The position numbers were made by a program, and so were the translations under genes. DNA of 58,047 nucleotides from Actinomycetota bacterium (lineage in GTDB: Bacteria; Actinomycetota; Actinomycetes; Nanopelagicales; Nanopelagicaceae). Where the stretch lies: positions 1 through 58,047 of the forward strand of contig CANLHI010000004.1 of assembly GCA_947490845.1 (NCBI GenBank). Direction: 5' to 3'. The notes below the pieces were generated by a model. It worked only from the letters and a program-made list of their open reading frames with translations, was not told the origin of the DNA and did not search any database. Below, in pieces: positions 8,891-17,640 of the stretch (position 1 is its first letter; the number at the start of each line of letters is the position of its first letter).

Positions 8891-9658
8891 ATGTCACTCA
8901 CGCAGCAACGTGCGGCTTTTTTCGACGTTGATAACACTCTGGTGCGGGGCTCGACCATTTATTTCCTGGGACGCGGCATGTACCAGCGTGGATTTTTCAC
9001 AAAATCCGATATTTCTAGATTTGTACTGGCAAATCTGAGATTTCGCTTAACGGGAACTGAAAAGCAAGATGAGATCAATCGCTTTCAAAAATCAGCCCAA
9101 GATTTTATTGGTGGCCACAATGTCACCGAAATTAATGCCGTTGCCCAGGAAATTTATGATGAATATGTCTCACCTGCACTCTGGGAAGGTACGATTGAAA
9201 TTGCACAACGTCACTTAAATGATGGCGTTGAGGTTTGGCTAGTTACTGCCGCACCCGAAGATATGGCAACGCTAATTGCCGAACGTTTGGGATTTACTGG
9301 AGCACTTGGCAGCAAAGCCGCAATCAAAGATGGTTTCTACACCGGTGAAATGAATGGGCCTTTACTGCACGGTCGCGAAAAAGCAACTGCAATTAAAGAG
9401 TTGGCACGTGAACGTGGTTTCGATCTGGAACACTGCTTTGGGTATTCAGATAGTCACAATGATTTGCCGTTGCTGCTTACCGTTGGGCATCCATCAGCAA
9501 TTAATCCTGATGCCATATTGCGTATTCGTGCACTAAAGGAAAAATGGCCGATTAACGATTTCCGCAGAATGCGCTTCGTTAATCGTTTACTCGGTCCAAT
9601 GGTCTCGCGCGCCGCATGGCTTGGCACGCGGCTTACTCCGCGCCGCAAATCTCGCTAA
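8891..9658 (+). CDS. HAD-IB family hydrolase (SerB-like)
   Basis: Haloacid-dehalogenase superfamily phosphatase of subfamily IB. The 255 residues show motif I FFDVDNTLVRGST (nucleophile Asp12, acid/base Asp14), motif II VTAAPEDMA, motif III lysine in HGREKATAIKEL, and motif IV GYSDSHNDLPLL. The family includes phosphoserine phosphatases and lipid-phosphate phosphatases; a basic C-terminal tail (TRLTPRRKSR) hints at membrane or nucleic acid contact, but the substrate is not evident. Confidence 0.88.
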   Translation: MSLTQQRAAFFDVDNTLVRGSTIYFLGRGMYQRGFFTKSDISRFVLANLRFRLTGTEKQDEINRFQKSAQDFIGGHNVTEINAVAQEIYDEYVSPALWEGTIEIAQRHLNDGVEVWLVTAAPEDMATLIAERLGFTGALGSKAAIKDGFYTGEMNGPLLHGREKATAIKELARERGFDLEHCFGYSDSHNDLPLLLTVGHPSAINPDAILRIRALKEKWPINDFRRMRFVNRLLGPMVSRAAWLGTRLTPRRKSR

Positions 9659-9710
9659 CTTTCTACTCAATTAGCGCAGCGACCTCACTTGCCAGTAATG
9701 TAGGCAAGTT

Positions 9711-11912
9711 ATGGAAACGCGCTCCTTTGCAGATTACTTACGTACCCTGGATGACGCTGCCCTAATTTCGCTCTTTACGCATCGCCCTGATCTGGTAACC
9801 CCAGTTCCACCAGATATTGCATCCCTTGCAGTGCGCGCAACATCTGCGCCAAGTTTGGCTAGGGCAATTGATTCGCTAAATGCTTGGCAATACCAAGTTC
9901 TCGAAGCGTGCGCTGTTGCAGCAGAACCATTTAATGAAAAGCAGATTGCAGCACTAACCGATAAGGCGGCGTTATTTGCACTTCCTGGGCTTATTGAACG
10001 TGGCCTGGTTTATTCAGGAAGAGATGGTTTATATATCCCCACAACACTTCGTGAAGTTCTGGGTAATGAAATTGCTGGCCTTGGCCCGCAGTCAATGGCA
10101 AAACTTTCACTTAAAAAATTAGATGAGGCGCCGGTGCCGGCCCAGAAAGCTTTGGATGCGATGGTTTGGGGTCCGCCTCGTGGAACTGTGGCAGATATTA
10201 AGAAACCTAGCGCCGGAGTTGCCTGGTTGCTCGAAAATGATTTTGTAATTGTTGCTAATTCTCACACCGTGTTGATGCCGCGTGAAGTTGCTATTTATTT
10301 GCGTGGTGGAAAAGTTCATAAAGATTTGGCGATACAAGCACCTAAGATTTCAGGTAGTAAGCGCGATGCAAAAAGTGTTCAGTTAGCGGCTATTGCCAAC
10401 GTTTCAACTTACTTGCGTTGGACTGAAGAGATTCTAAATTTCTGGGCCCAAGAGCCGGCAGATGCGCTACGTTCTGGTGGTCTTGGCGTGCGCGATCTAA
10501 AAAACATTTCTACCCATCTAGGAGTCGATTCAAATTGCGCGGCCTTCGTTGCCGAATTGGCTTATTTGGCGGGTCTACTAACAATTGATGCCGATGATCG
10601 AATTCTTCCATCCAGCCAATTTGATATTTGGCTCACCCAACAACCATCGACTCGTTGGGAATCACTTGTCTCGCAATGGTTAATTACTTCACGCGTCAGT
10701 GGGTTGGTTGGCAAAGAAGAATCAAAAAATGTGGCACCACTTGGCCCTGAACTAGATCGCGTTGCAGCATCTTCCATTAGAAAATTAACGCTACGTTTAT
10801 TGCAAGAAAGCCCTGAGATAGCACCAGACTTTGAGCCGCTTTCGGCACTTGCTAATTGGCATATGCCCGCTAAGCGCAGTGGTGGAATTCAAGTTGATTA
10901 CGTGCAATGGACTTTACGTGAGGCCGAATGGCTTGGTATTACTGGGCAGGGCGCTATCTCTAAATACGGAATTGCCTTGTTGCAGGGTGATGAATTAGAT
11001 GGAATAAACGAGGATCTTCCAAAGCCAGTTGATCACATACTTATTCAGAGTGATCACACTGCAATCGCTCCTGGCCCGCTAGAACATGAAGTTGCCCAAG
11101 AGTTGGCAATCTTGGCGGACATTGAAAGCCGTGGAGGCGCAACTGTTTATCGTTTCAGTGAAGCCACAATTCGCCGAGGATTAGATCATGGTCGCACCGG
11201 TGATGAAATAAAAGCATTCCTAAAGAAAACTTCTAAGACACCGATGCCACAACCGCTGGAATATTTAATTGCAGATGTCGCGAAGAAACATGGAAAGTTG
11301 CGAGTTGGTAACACTTCATCATTTATTCGTTGTGAAGATTCCGCGCTTATCGCCCAAATCATTAGTGATAAACGTTTAGATATTTTGCAGTTGCGCCAGA
11401 TCGCACCTGAGGTTCTTATCTGCCAACATGATGCCGCCGATGCCATGAATATTCTGCGCAGTTTCGGTTACTTGCCAGCCGGTGAAGATTCACAAGGATC
11501 TTTACTTAGCGGCCCACGTATTCAACGTGCCAAATCTAAAGCACGCCCACCACGCATTATCGGAGAATTTGATCGACCAGATGAGTTACAACTCGAGGGC
11601 GCACTGCGCGCTCTGCGCACTGGAGAAAAATCTAGCCACCGCCAAAGTACTTTGCGCAATATTGCAGCCAGCGCCCTCGGTTCACTTCCGCGCACAACTG
11701 CAAATGAAACGCTAGATATTCTGGCGGACTATCTGCAAAATCAACCAGCAACATCTCTTTCAATTGGATATGCCGATAACAATGGCCTTGTTTCACATCG
11801 CATCATCGATCCGCTAAAACTCTCAGCTGGTTCGCTCATCGCCCGAGATCACGCAACCGGTGAGGTGCAGACCTTTAGAATTGCGCGAATTACAGGGGTG
11901 GCTTCAATATGA
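9711..11912 (+). CDS. Helicase-associated protein (XPB/Ssl2 N-terminal-like domain)
   Basis: A 733-residue protein of the family found next to the bacterial XPB helicase in many Actinobacteria (Mycobacterium has a homologous neighbour pair). The N-terminal half is winged-helix-like (FADYLRTLDDAALISLFTHR at 5-24), and the region IQSDHTAIAPGPLEHEVAQE near 445 resembles the helicase_C_3/XPB N-terminal domain. No Walker motifs are present, so it is not itself an ATPase; a DNA-binding or regulatory partner role for XPB is inferred. TAATGT ends 9 nt before the ATG. The stop overlaps the M20 peptidase start by 4 nt. Confidence 0.85.
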   Translation: METRSFADYLRTLDDAALISLFTHRPDLVTPVPPDIASLAVRATSAPSLARAIDSLNAWQYQVLEACAVAAEPFNEKQIAALTDKAALFALPGLIERGLVYSGRDGLYIPTTLREVLGNEIAGLGPQSMAKLSLKKLDEAPVPAQKALDAMVWGPPRGTVADIKKPSAGVAWLLENDFVIVANSHTVLMPREVAIYLRGGKVHKDLAIQAPKISGSKRDAKSVQLAAIANVSTYLRWTEEILNFWAQEPADALRSGGLGVRDLKNISTHLGVDSNCAAFVAELAYLAGLLTIDADDRILPSSQFDIWLTQQPSTRWESLVSQWLITSRVSGLVGKEESKNVAPLGPELDRVAASSIRKLTLRLLQESPEIAPDFEPLSALANWHMPAKRSGGIQVDYVQWTLREAEWLGITGQGAISKYGIALLQGDELDGINEDLPKPVDHILIQSDHTAIAPGPLEHEVAQELAILADIESRGGATVYRFSEATIRRGLDHGRTGDEIKAFLKKTSKTPMPQPLEYLIADVAKKHGKLRVGNTSSFIRCEDSALIAQIISDKRLDILQLRQIAPEVLICQHDAADAMNILRSFGYLPAGEDSQGSLLSGPRIQRAKSKARPPRIIGEFDRPDELQLEGALRALRTGEKSSHRQSTLRNIAASALGSLPRTTANETLDILADYLQNQPATSLSIGYADNNGLVSHRIIDPLKLSAGSLIARDHATGEVQTFRIARITGVASI

Positions 11913-13018
11913 CGAGCACGAAAGAGGCTACATACGGCAGACTTGACCCTATGTTGGCGGCGATTGAAGCTTTAGTTAGATGTGAATCACCTAGCGAAGA
12001 TTTAGCTGCCTGCCAGAACGTGGTGCGACTAGCAAGTGATATCGCAACTCGCGTACTTGGAACACCAGCCCAAATAAAAGAAGTTGAAGGCCGTCCGGTC
12101 TTTTGGTGGGGTGCGAACGCACCTGAAATTTTATTGCTAGCTCACCTCGACACCGTTTGGCCTCATGGTTCCTACTCTCCACTTTGGGAAGTAAACGGTG
12201 ATGTAGTCCGCGGCCCAGGTGTATTTGATATGAAGGCTGGCTTTGTGCAGGCGCTCTTTGCTCTTAAAGATATTGATGGCGCCGCAGATCGCGTGGCGCT
12301 GGTTGCAACAACTGATGAAGAAATTGGATCTTTTACATCACGTAAATTAATTATGGATCTCTCTGCCAAAGCCAAGGCTGTCTTAGTACTTGAAGCTTCC
12401 CTTGGCGGCAAAGTTAAGACCGGGCGTAAAGGCACGGCGATGTACAAAATTAACGTCCACGGTTTAGCCGCACATGCTGGGCTCGAACCCGAAAAAGGCG
12501 TAAATGCCACCGTGGAAATCGCACACATTATTTTGCAACTTTCGGCGCTAGAAAACACTCAGCATGGAACAACAGTTGTTCCAACATTATTAAAATCCGG
12601 AAATAGCGCCAATACTGTTCCTGATTTGGCAGTGCTTGAAATTGATGCTCGCTCATTTGCGCAGTCTGAGCTCGAAAGAATAGATGCAGCAGTTAAAGCA
12701 ATTAAGCCAACTATTACTGGTGCGCGCTTAGAAATTACTGGAGGTCTTAATCGACCACCGCTTCAGCCATCATCGACGAAAGAATTGTATGAACAAATTG
12801 AAAGAGTTGCTAAAGAGATCGGCATGGCACCTCTTGGATGCGCTGAAGTAGGCGGTGCCAGCGATGGAAACTTTGCAGCAGCAGCGGGTGCGCAAGTTCT
12901 AGATGGTTTGGGTGCAATTGGTGGCGGAGCGCATGCACCAAGTGAATGGTTGAGTCTGAAATCTGTTGAAGAACGAAGTGCACTTCTGCATGCCTTTATA
13001 AAGGATCTACTTAAATGA
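11909..13018 (+). CDS. M20 family metallopeptidase (carboxypeptidase G2/ArgE-like)
   Basis: Cytoplasmic zinc amidohydrolase or peptidase of 369 residues; no signal peptide is seen. Motifs are AHLDTVWP (His79 ligand, Asp81), RGPGVFDMKAG (bridging Asp107), TTDEEIGS (catalytic Glu137, Glu138), and C-terminal GGAHAPSEWL with a zinc histidine. The HTDTV/GPGV..MK pattern places it with the glutamate carboxypeptidase/ArgE branch. It is coupled on both sides by ATGA overlaps between the helicase-associated gene and XPB, an unusual site for a peptidase. The substrate is unknown. Confidence 0.88.
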   Translation: MTSTKEATYGRLDPMLAAIEALVRCESPSEDLAACQNVVRLASDIATRVLGTPAQIKEVEGRPVFWWGANAPEILLLAHLDTVWPHGSYSPLWEVNGDVVRGPGVFDMKAGFVQALFALKDIDGAADRVALVATTDEEIGSFTSRKLIMDLSAKAKAVLVLEASLGGKVKTGRKGTAMYKINVHGLAAHAGLEPEKGVNATVEIAHIILQLSALENTQHGTTVVPTLLKSGNSANTVPDLAVLEIDARSFAQSELERIDAAVKAIKPTITGARLEITGGLNRPPLQPSSTKELYEQIERVAKEIGMAPLGCAEVGGASDGNFAAAAGAQVLDGLGAIGGGAHAPSEWLSLKSVEERSALLHAFIKDLLK

Positions 13019-14664
13019 GCGAAGGTCCACTAATCGTCCAGAGCGATAAAACGCTATTGCTAGATATTGACCATCCGAATTCCACTGAATGTCGCCGCGC
13101 TATTGCACCCTTTGCTGAACTAGAGCGATCACCAGAACATATTCACACTTATCGCTTAACAAATTTGGGGCTCTGGAATGCGCGCGCTGCCGGCCACGAT
13201 GCCGAGTTAGTAATTGACACTCTTATTAAATATTCACGTTACGCGGTTCCACATTCTTTATTAGTCGATGTTGCCGAAACTATGTCTCGCTATGGCCGCC
13301 TGCGCTTAGAGGCGGATCCCGTCCATGGACTTATCTTGATCACAACCGATGTTGGCGTTCTAGAAGAAGTTATCCGTGCCAAGAAGATTGCTCCCCTGCT
13401 TGGTGTGCGCATCGATCCTGAAACTATTGCAGTACATCCCAGCCAACGTGGTGCGATTAAACAATCACTGTTGCGCTTGGGCTGGCCGGCTGAAGATTTT
13501 GCAGGTTACGTAGATGGCCAGGCACATGAGATTTCGTTAAAACAAGAAGACTGGAAAATTCGCCCGTATCAAGAGTTGGCAGCCGAAGGCTTTTGGCACG
13601 GTGGTTCTGGTGTGGTTGTTCTCCCCTGCGGTGCTGGAAAAACAATTGTCGGCGCCGCCGCAATGGCACACGCCAAAGCAACAACTTTAATTTTGGTTAC
13701 CAACACAATCGCTGCTCGTCAGTGGCGCGAAGAATTATTGCGTCGCACAACTTTAAATGAAGATGAAATTGGCGAATATTCAGGTGCGAAGAAAGAGATT
13801 CGCCCCGTAACAATTGCTACCTACCAAGTTATGACTAAGAAGAAAAATGGTGTCTATTCCCACCTTGATCTCTTCGACACCCATGACTGGGGGCTAATCA
13901 TTTATGACGAAGTGCATTTGCTGCCTGCGCCAATTTTCCGCTTCACCGCCGATATCCAATCACGCCGCCGCTTGGGCCTTACTGCGACCTTGGTTCGTGA
14001 AGATGGCATGGAAGGCGAAGTTTTCTCACTGATCGGACCAAAGCGTTTTGATGTTCCTTGGAAAGAAATTGAAGCTCAGGGATATATCGCACCGGCTGAA
14101 TGTATTGAAGTAAGAGTGAATTTAACTGAGGCTGAACGGCTGGAATATGCAACGGCCGAACCAGAAGAGCGTTATCGCAAATGTGCAACTACCCGCACCA
14201 AACGCGATGTAGTTGAAGAGCTAGTTGGATTACACGCCGGTGAGCAAATATTGGTGATCGGCCAATACATTGATCAACTAGATGATCTTTCTGCAACGCT
14301 GGGTGTTCCCGTAATCAAAGGTGAAACGCCTATAAAGGAGCGCGAACAGTTATTTGCCGCTTTCCGTACTGGTGAAATCACCTGCCTAGTTGTTTCAAAA
14401 GTTGCTAACTTCTCAATTGATCTACCGGAAGCCACAATTGCGATTCAGGTATCCGGGGCATTTGGTTCACGCCAAGAAGAAGCACAAAGACTTGGTCGAA
14501 TCGTGCGCCCAAAGGCTGATGGACGTGGTGCAAAGTTTTATTCAGTTGTCTCGCGAGACACTATTGACCAAGATTTTGCGCAAAATCGCCAACGCTTCCT
14601 GGCAGAGCAAGGTTATTCGTATCGAATTATTGATGCTGACGATGTTTTTCAAGGCAAGATCTAA
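13015..14664 (+). CDS. XPB-type DNA repair helicase
   Basis: Superfamily 2 3'-5' DNA helicase homologous to eukaryotic XPB/Rad25, inferred to act in repair or transcription-coupled processes. The 549 residues include an N-terminal damage-recognition-like region (about 40-160), Walker A LPCGAGKT (203-210), DEVH box (298-301), motif III TAT (323-325), the XPB-specific RED motif (328-330), and motif VI QEEAQRLGRIVRPK. The ATG overlaps the M20 stop by 4 nt. The 3' end overlaps the convergent glutaredoxin-like gene by 38 nt. Confidence 0.95.
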   Translation: MSEGPLIVQSDKTLLLDIDHPNSTECRRAIAPFAELERSPEHIHTYRLTNLGLWNARAAGHDAELVIDTLIKYSRYAVPHSLLVDVAETMSRYGRLRLEADPVHGLILITTDVGVLEEVIRAKKIAPLLGVRIDPETIAVHPSQRGAIKQSLLRLGWPAEDFAGYVDGQAHEISLKQEDWKIRPYQELAAEGFWHGGSGVVVLPCGAGKTIVGAAAMAHAKATTLILVTNTIAARQWREELLRRTTLNEDEIGEYSGAKKEIRPVTIATYQVMTKKKNGVYSHLDLFDTHDWGLIIYDEVHLLPAPIFRFTADIQSRRRLGLTATLVREDGMEGEVFSLIGPKRFDVPWKEIEAQGYIAPAECIEVRVNLTEAERLEYATAEPEERYRKCATTRTKRDVVEELVGLHAGEQILVIGQYIDQLDDLSATLGVPVIKGETPIKEREQLFAAFRTGEITCLVVSKVANFSIDLPEATIAIQVSGAFGSRQEEAQRLGRIVRPKADGRGAKFYSVVSRDTIDQDFAQNRQRFLAEQGYSYRIIDADDVFQGKI

Positions 14665-14881
14665 ATCTTTCCGGATCCACTTTATAGAAATCGTGATGTT
14701 CTCCATCTATATGGATAACAGGTACCTCGTGCCCATAAAGTTTCTCTAATTGGGCATCGCTATCAATAAATTTAATCTCTATCTCAAAATCTAATTCTGC
14801 TTTTAAAGTCTCAAGGGTTGCTTCTGCAACTTCGCAGAGATGACAACCATGGCGTGAATAAACCGTAATTAGGTTTTTCAC
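14627..14881 (-). CDS. Glutaredoxin-like protein (DUF836 type)
   Basis: Small 84-residue thioredoxin-fold protein with the redox pair Cys13-X-X-Cys16 in YSRHGCHLCEVA and a cis-proline in EVPVIHIDG (about 51-59). This matches the stand-alone glutaredoxin family protein (DUF836) common in Actinobacteria. It starts with GTG overlapping the stop of the upstream unknown gene (GTGA), so the two are coupled. Its end runs 38 nt into the end of the XPB gene on the other strand. Confidence 0.85.
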   Translation of the reverse strand: MKNLITVYSRHGCHLCEVAEATLETLKAELDFEIEIKFIDSDAQLEKLYGHEVPVIHIDGEHHDFYKVDPERFRSCLEKHRQHQ

Positions 14882-15222
14882 TTTTTCTTTGGGCTCTTAG
14901 CCGTCTTTGATGTGAATGCTCGGTCTACTAGCTCTTGAATTACCAGAGTGGCATCACCTTTGGCGCGATACAAGTTTTCTTCAGCGTTCTTCAATAAAGT
15001 TTCCGCAGTTGTTTTTGAAACAGTACCAACCAGTGGACCATACTTCTTTGAGAAAATCATGTGAGCGATCTGTCCAATTGAGTCTGCAAGTTCGGTTCTT
15101 GCTTCATCAAGGGTTGGTTCAGGTCGAGCGCTAATAGATGAGAAATTAAGAACTATTGGACGCTCTGATTTCATGCGCGCAATTGCACCTGCTATCCCAG
15201 CATCTGCACTATTTGGTGACAT
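14878..15222 (-). CDS. Unknown 114-residue soluble protein
   Basis: I do not recognise a family. The protein is soluble and helix-rich by eye, with no cysteines, no membrane segment, and a lysine-rich tail (TSKTAKSPKKK). The middle reads DSIGQIAHMIFSKKYGPLVG. Reasons to accept it as real are the GTGA coupling to the glutaredoxin gene, the divergent position opposite the secreted metalloprotease across 35 bp, and a GAGAAT hexamer (15229-15234) ending 6 nt before its ATG. A later in-frame ATG (residue 17) is possible. Confidence 0.6.
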   Translation of the reverse strand: MSPNSADAGIAGAIARMKSERPIVLNFSSISARPEPTLDEARTELADSIGQIAHMIFSKKYGPLVGTVSKTTAETLLKNAEENLYRAKGDATLVIQELVDRAFTSKTAKSPKKK

Positions 15223-15257
15223 GGATACATTCTCGCACCCTGATAGCGTTAGGCGCT

Positions 15258-17639
15258 ATGGCAAGGAAAAATCCTAGGTATCTCGCGCGAAACTTCGCGA
15301 TATCCACACTTTTTGCCACTTTACTTATTGGTTTTCTGACTCCAATTTCTGCAGACGCCTTAATTCTGGTTCGCCCAGCAACTCAATGGGGTTATGTCTA
15401 TGCCGGACCCGCATCCAGTGCAAACCAGACTGCTAAACCTAAGGTTGCAAATCTAGAAAAGAAATCAAAGATTGTTGTTAAGTACAACAATTTTCCAGAG
15501 TGGACCAAGGTACAGGTGCAAGCAGCGGTAGATGTTTGGGCTGCAAATTTCGAATCTAAAGTTCCAATCTATATCGATGCCACATGGGGACGTTCTTCAT
15601 CATTTAGTGTTTTAGGTAGTGCGCGCGCGGGCAGTTACTTTGCAAATTTTCCAGGCGCTCCTGATTCCAGCCTCTGGTATCCATCTGCGCTAGCAAATGC
15701 GCTAGCTGGAAAAGATTTAGATGGCGATAACCCCGAAATGATTATCACCGTTAATTCATTGGCTAGTTGGTATAGCGGTACCGGCGTTGGCCCAAGTAAA
15801 ACTGAATACGATCTGCAATCAGTTATCTTGCACGAAATGGCACACGGTTTGGGTTTTCTATCTACCGATAGTTATGACAGTTTTTTTGGATATGGATCGA
15901 TAGATCAACCAACACCATACGATGCCTATGTTCAGACTGGTGATGGGCGACGTTTATCTGATCTACCTTCACCTTCACTAGAACTCGGTGAGGCGTTAAC
16001 TTCAAAGTTAGTTTGGTCAGGACAGCAGGGAATCGCAGCTAATGGTGGTGTTAAACCACTTCTTTATACGCCAAAGAAATACGAAGATGGATCTTCGGTA
16101 AGCCATTTAGATGAAGCAACTTTCTCCAAGGCTGGCCCTGATGCGGTTATGTCGCCAAATTTAGATGCGGGAGAAATTTTTCATCAGCCTGGCCCACTTT
16201 TGCTCGCCATGATGCAAGATCTACGCGCAAAGCCGCCGGTTGGAATAGCAGTTGGTATTCCACAAACGGTGCGCAATGCCCAAGCTCTGGTCTCTGATTC
16301 AGGGGCAATAATTAAATTTGATCCGCCAGCAAATGCGCGCGCTGCTCAGATAACTAGTTATACGGTTAAAAACGATAAGACTGGCGCCGAAAAAAGCTTT
16401 ACTTCAAGTCCTGCCACGCTAACTGGCTTAAAGAATGGCACTAGTTACACCTTCTCTATTACTGCGCTAAATTCTTTGGGTTCCTCCGACCCAGTTACAA
16501 CTAATTCCATAACCCCACAAGCCTCATGGAAGAAGACTGTTATTGATCCGCTTGCCGATGCTCGCAACCTAACTACGGTTACCTTCAACACCAATCCTGC
16601 AATTATTTATCAGGATGTAATAAACGGTGCCTTGAAGGTTGCACTTTGGAACGGCAAGATTTGGAATAAGTTAACTGTCGATGGAAGAGGCGGATCTGCT
16701 GGCCGTACTCGCAATGCAATATCTGGCAAAGTCTCTGCATGCGTTAGCGGCTTCGGCAAAGCACAGACATTACATATTTTCTATGCTGATTCTGTAGATA
16801 AAGATCTGAGATATGCCACCTATGATGGCAAGGCTTTCAAATATGAAATAGTTGATGGCAACGGGGCGGCAATTAATAGCTATGAAGACCCGATCCGCGT
16901 GCGCACTGCCAGTGATGTCAGTGTTTCAAATGCCTGTTCAGTGAGTTCAGCAGGGGTGCAAGTTTTTTATCGCGATGAATCACAAGGAATTCTGCTTGGC
17001 GCAGTTCGCGCCAAGGGCTCTCCTGATTGGCGATACGAGCTAGTTGATGGCGATCGCAAAACAGATGATCGAACCACTGGCGATGTTGCATTCCACTTAG
17101 ATGCTCTCTTTGATGGCAAAGATACAATTTTGCTATATGACTCTGTCTTAACAATTAATCAACGCAAAGAAGCTACCTCTGGCGCCATTCGCGTAGCCCA
17201 GCGCAATGGCTTGAGTGCTACTGCTTGGAAATATCAGACCCTTGATACATCAGGCGGTCCAATTGCGGTTGTGGGCTATGACGTTGCTCTGCAAAAAGGT
17301 GCACGTGGCATCCTTGCTACCTGGCTCACCTCATCAACGCTTAGCCTGCCGAATGCGGATCAAATTCGATGGGCTTATCTAGCAACTCCAACAATTTTTA
17401 AAACTTTTGCTACAACTGGTTATGGAACGCCAAGTAAATTCTTGAGTAGCGATGGAGCAACCAGCGTCTTTAACTGCCAAAGCCGCCTCTGCGCAGTAGA
17501 TGTTGCAAAGGGAACCCTCTCTCTGGTTGCCAAAGAACAGAGCTTAGATGGATTTGATTCCGCCTGGATAGTCCTTAATAAGGTGCGATATTTAATATCT
17601 GGAGTTAAGAACCAATTGGTTTCACTGCGACCGCTGTAA
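15258..17639 (+). CDS. Secreted matrixin-like metalloprotease with fibronectin type III domain
   Basis: A 793-residue exported protein. A signal peptide of about 34 residues (RNFAISTLFATLLIGFL, then ISADA) precedes a metalloprotease domain with LHEMAHGLGF (zinc His192, Glu193, His196). An Fn3-like domain follows at about 340-430 (ITSYTVKNDKTGAEKSF, LKNGTSYTFSITALN), then a 350-residue repetitive beta-rich region, perhaps a propeller. The usual third zinc ligand of HEXXHXXGXXH is replaced by Ser. The open frame extends 34 codons upstream, but TAGCGT ends 8 nt before this ATG and the signal peptide begins here. The target is unknown. Confidence 0.8.
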   Translation: MARKNPRYLARNFAISTLFATLLIGFLTPISADALILVRPATQWGYVYAGPASSANQTAKPKVANLEKKSKIVVKYNNFPEWTKVQVQAAVDVWAANFESKVPIYIDATWGRSSSFSVLGSARAGSYFANFPGAPDSSLWYPSALANALAGKDLDGDNPEMIITVNSLASWYSGTGVGPSKTEYDLQSVILHEMAHGLGFLSTDSYDSFFGYGSIDQPTPYDAYVQTGDGRRLSDLPSPSLELGEALTSKLVWSGQQGIAANGGVKPLLYTPKKYEDGSSVSHLDEATFSKAGPDAVMSPNLDAGEIFHQPGPLLLAMMQDLRAKPPVGIAVGIPQTVRNAQALVSDSGAIIKFDPPANARAAQITSYTVKNDKTGAEKSFTSSPATLTGLKNGTSYTFSITALNSLGSSDPVTTNSITPQASWKKTVIDPLADARNLTTVTFNTNPAIIYQDVINGALKVALWNGKIWNKLTVDGRGGSAGRTRNAISGKVSACVSGFGKAQTLHIFYADSVDKDLRYATYDGKAFKYEIVDGNGAAINSYEDPIRVRTASDVSVSNACSVSSAGVQVFYRDESQGILLGAVRAKGSPDWRYELVDGDRKTDDRTTGDVAFHLDALFDGKDTILLYDSVLTINQRKEATSGAIRVAQRNGLSATAWKYQTLDTSGGPIAVVGYDVALQKGARGILATWLTSSTLSLPNADQIRWAYLATPTIFKTFATTGYGTPSKFLSSDGATSVFNCQSRLCAVDVAKGTLSLVAKEQSLDGFDSAWIVLNKVRYLISGVKNQLVSLRPL

Positions 17640-17640
17640 T

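Noticed and set aside
15156-15257. Upstream extension of the metalloprotease frame
   Set aside because: It overlaps the divergent gene, and the signal peptide begins at 15258 with a properly spaced -10 hexamer.
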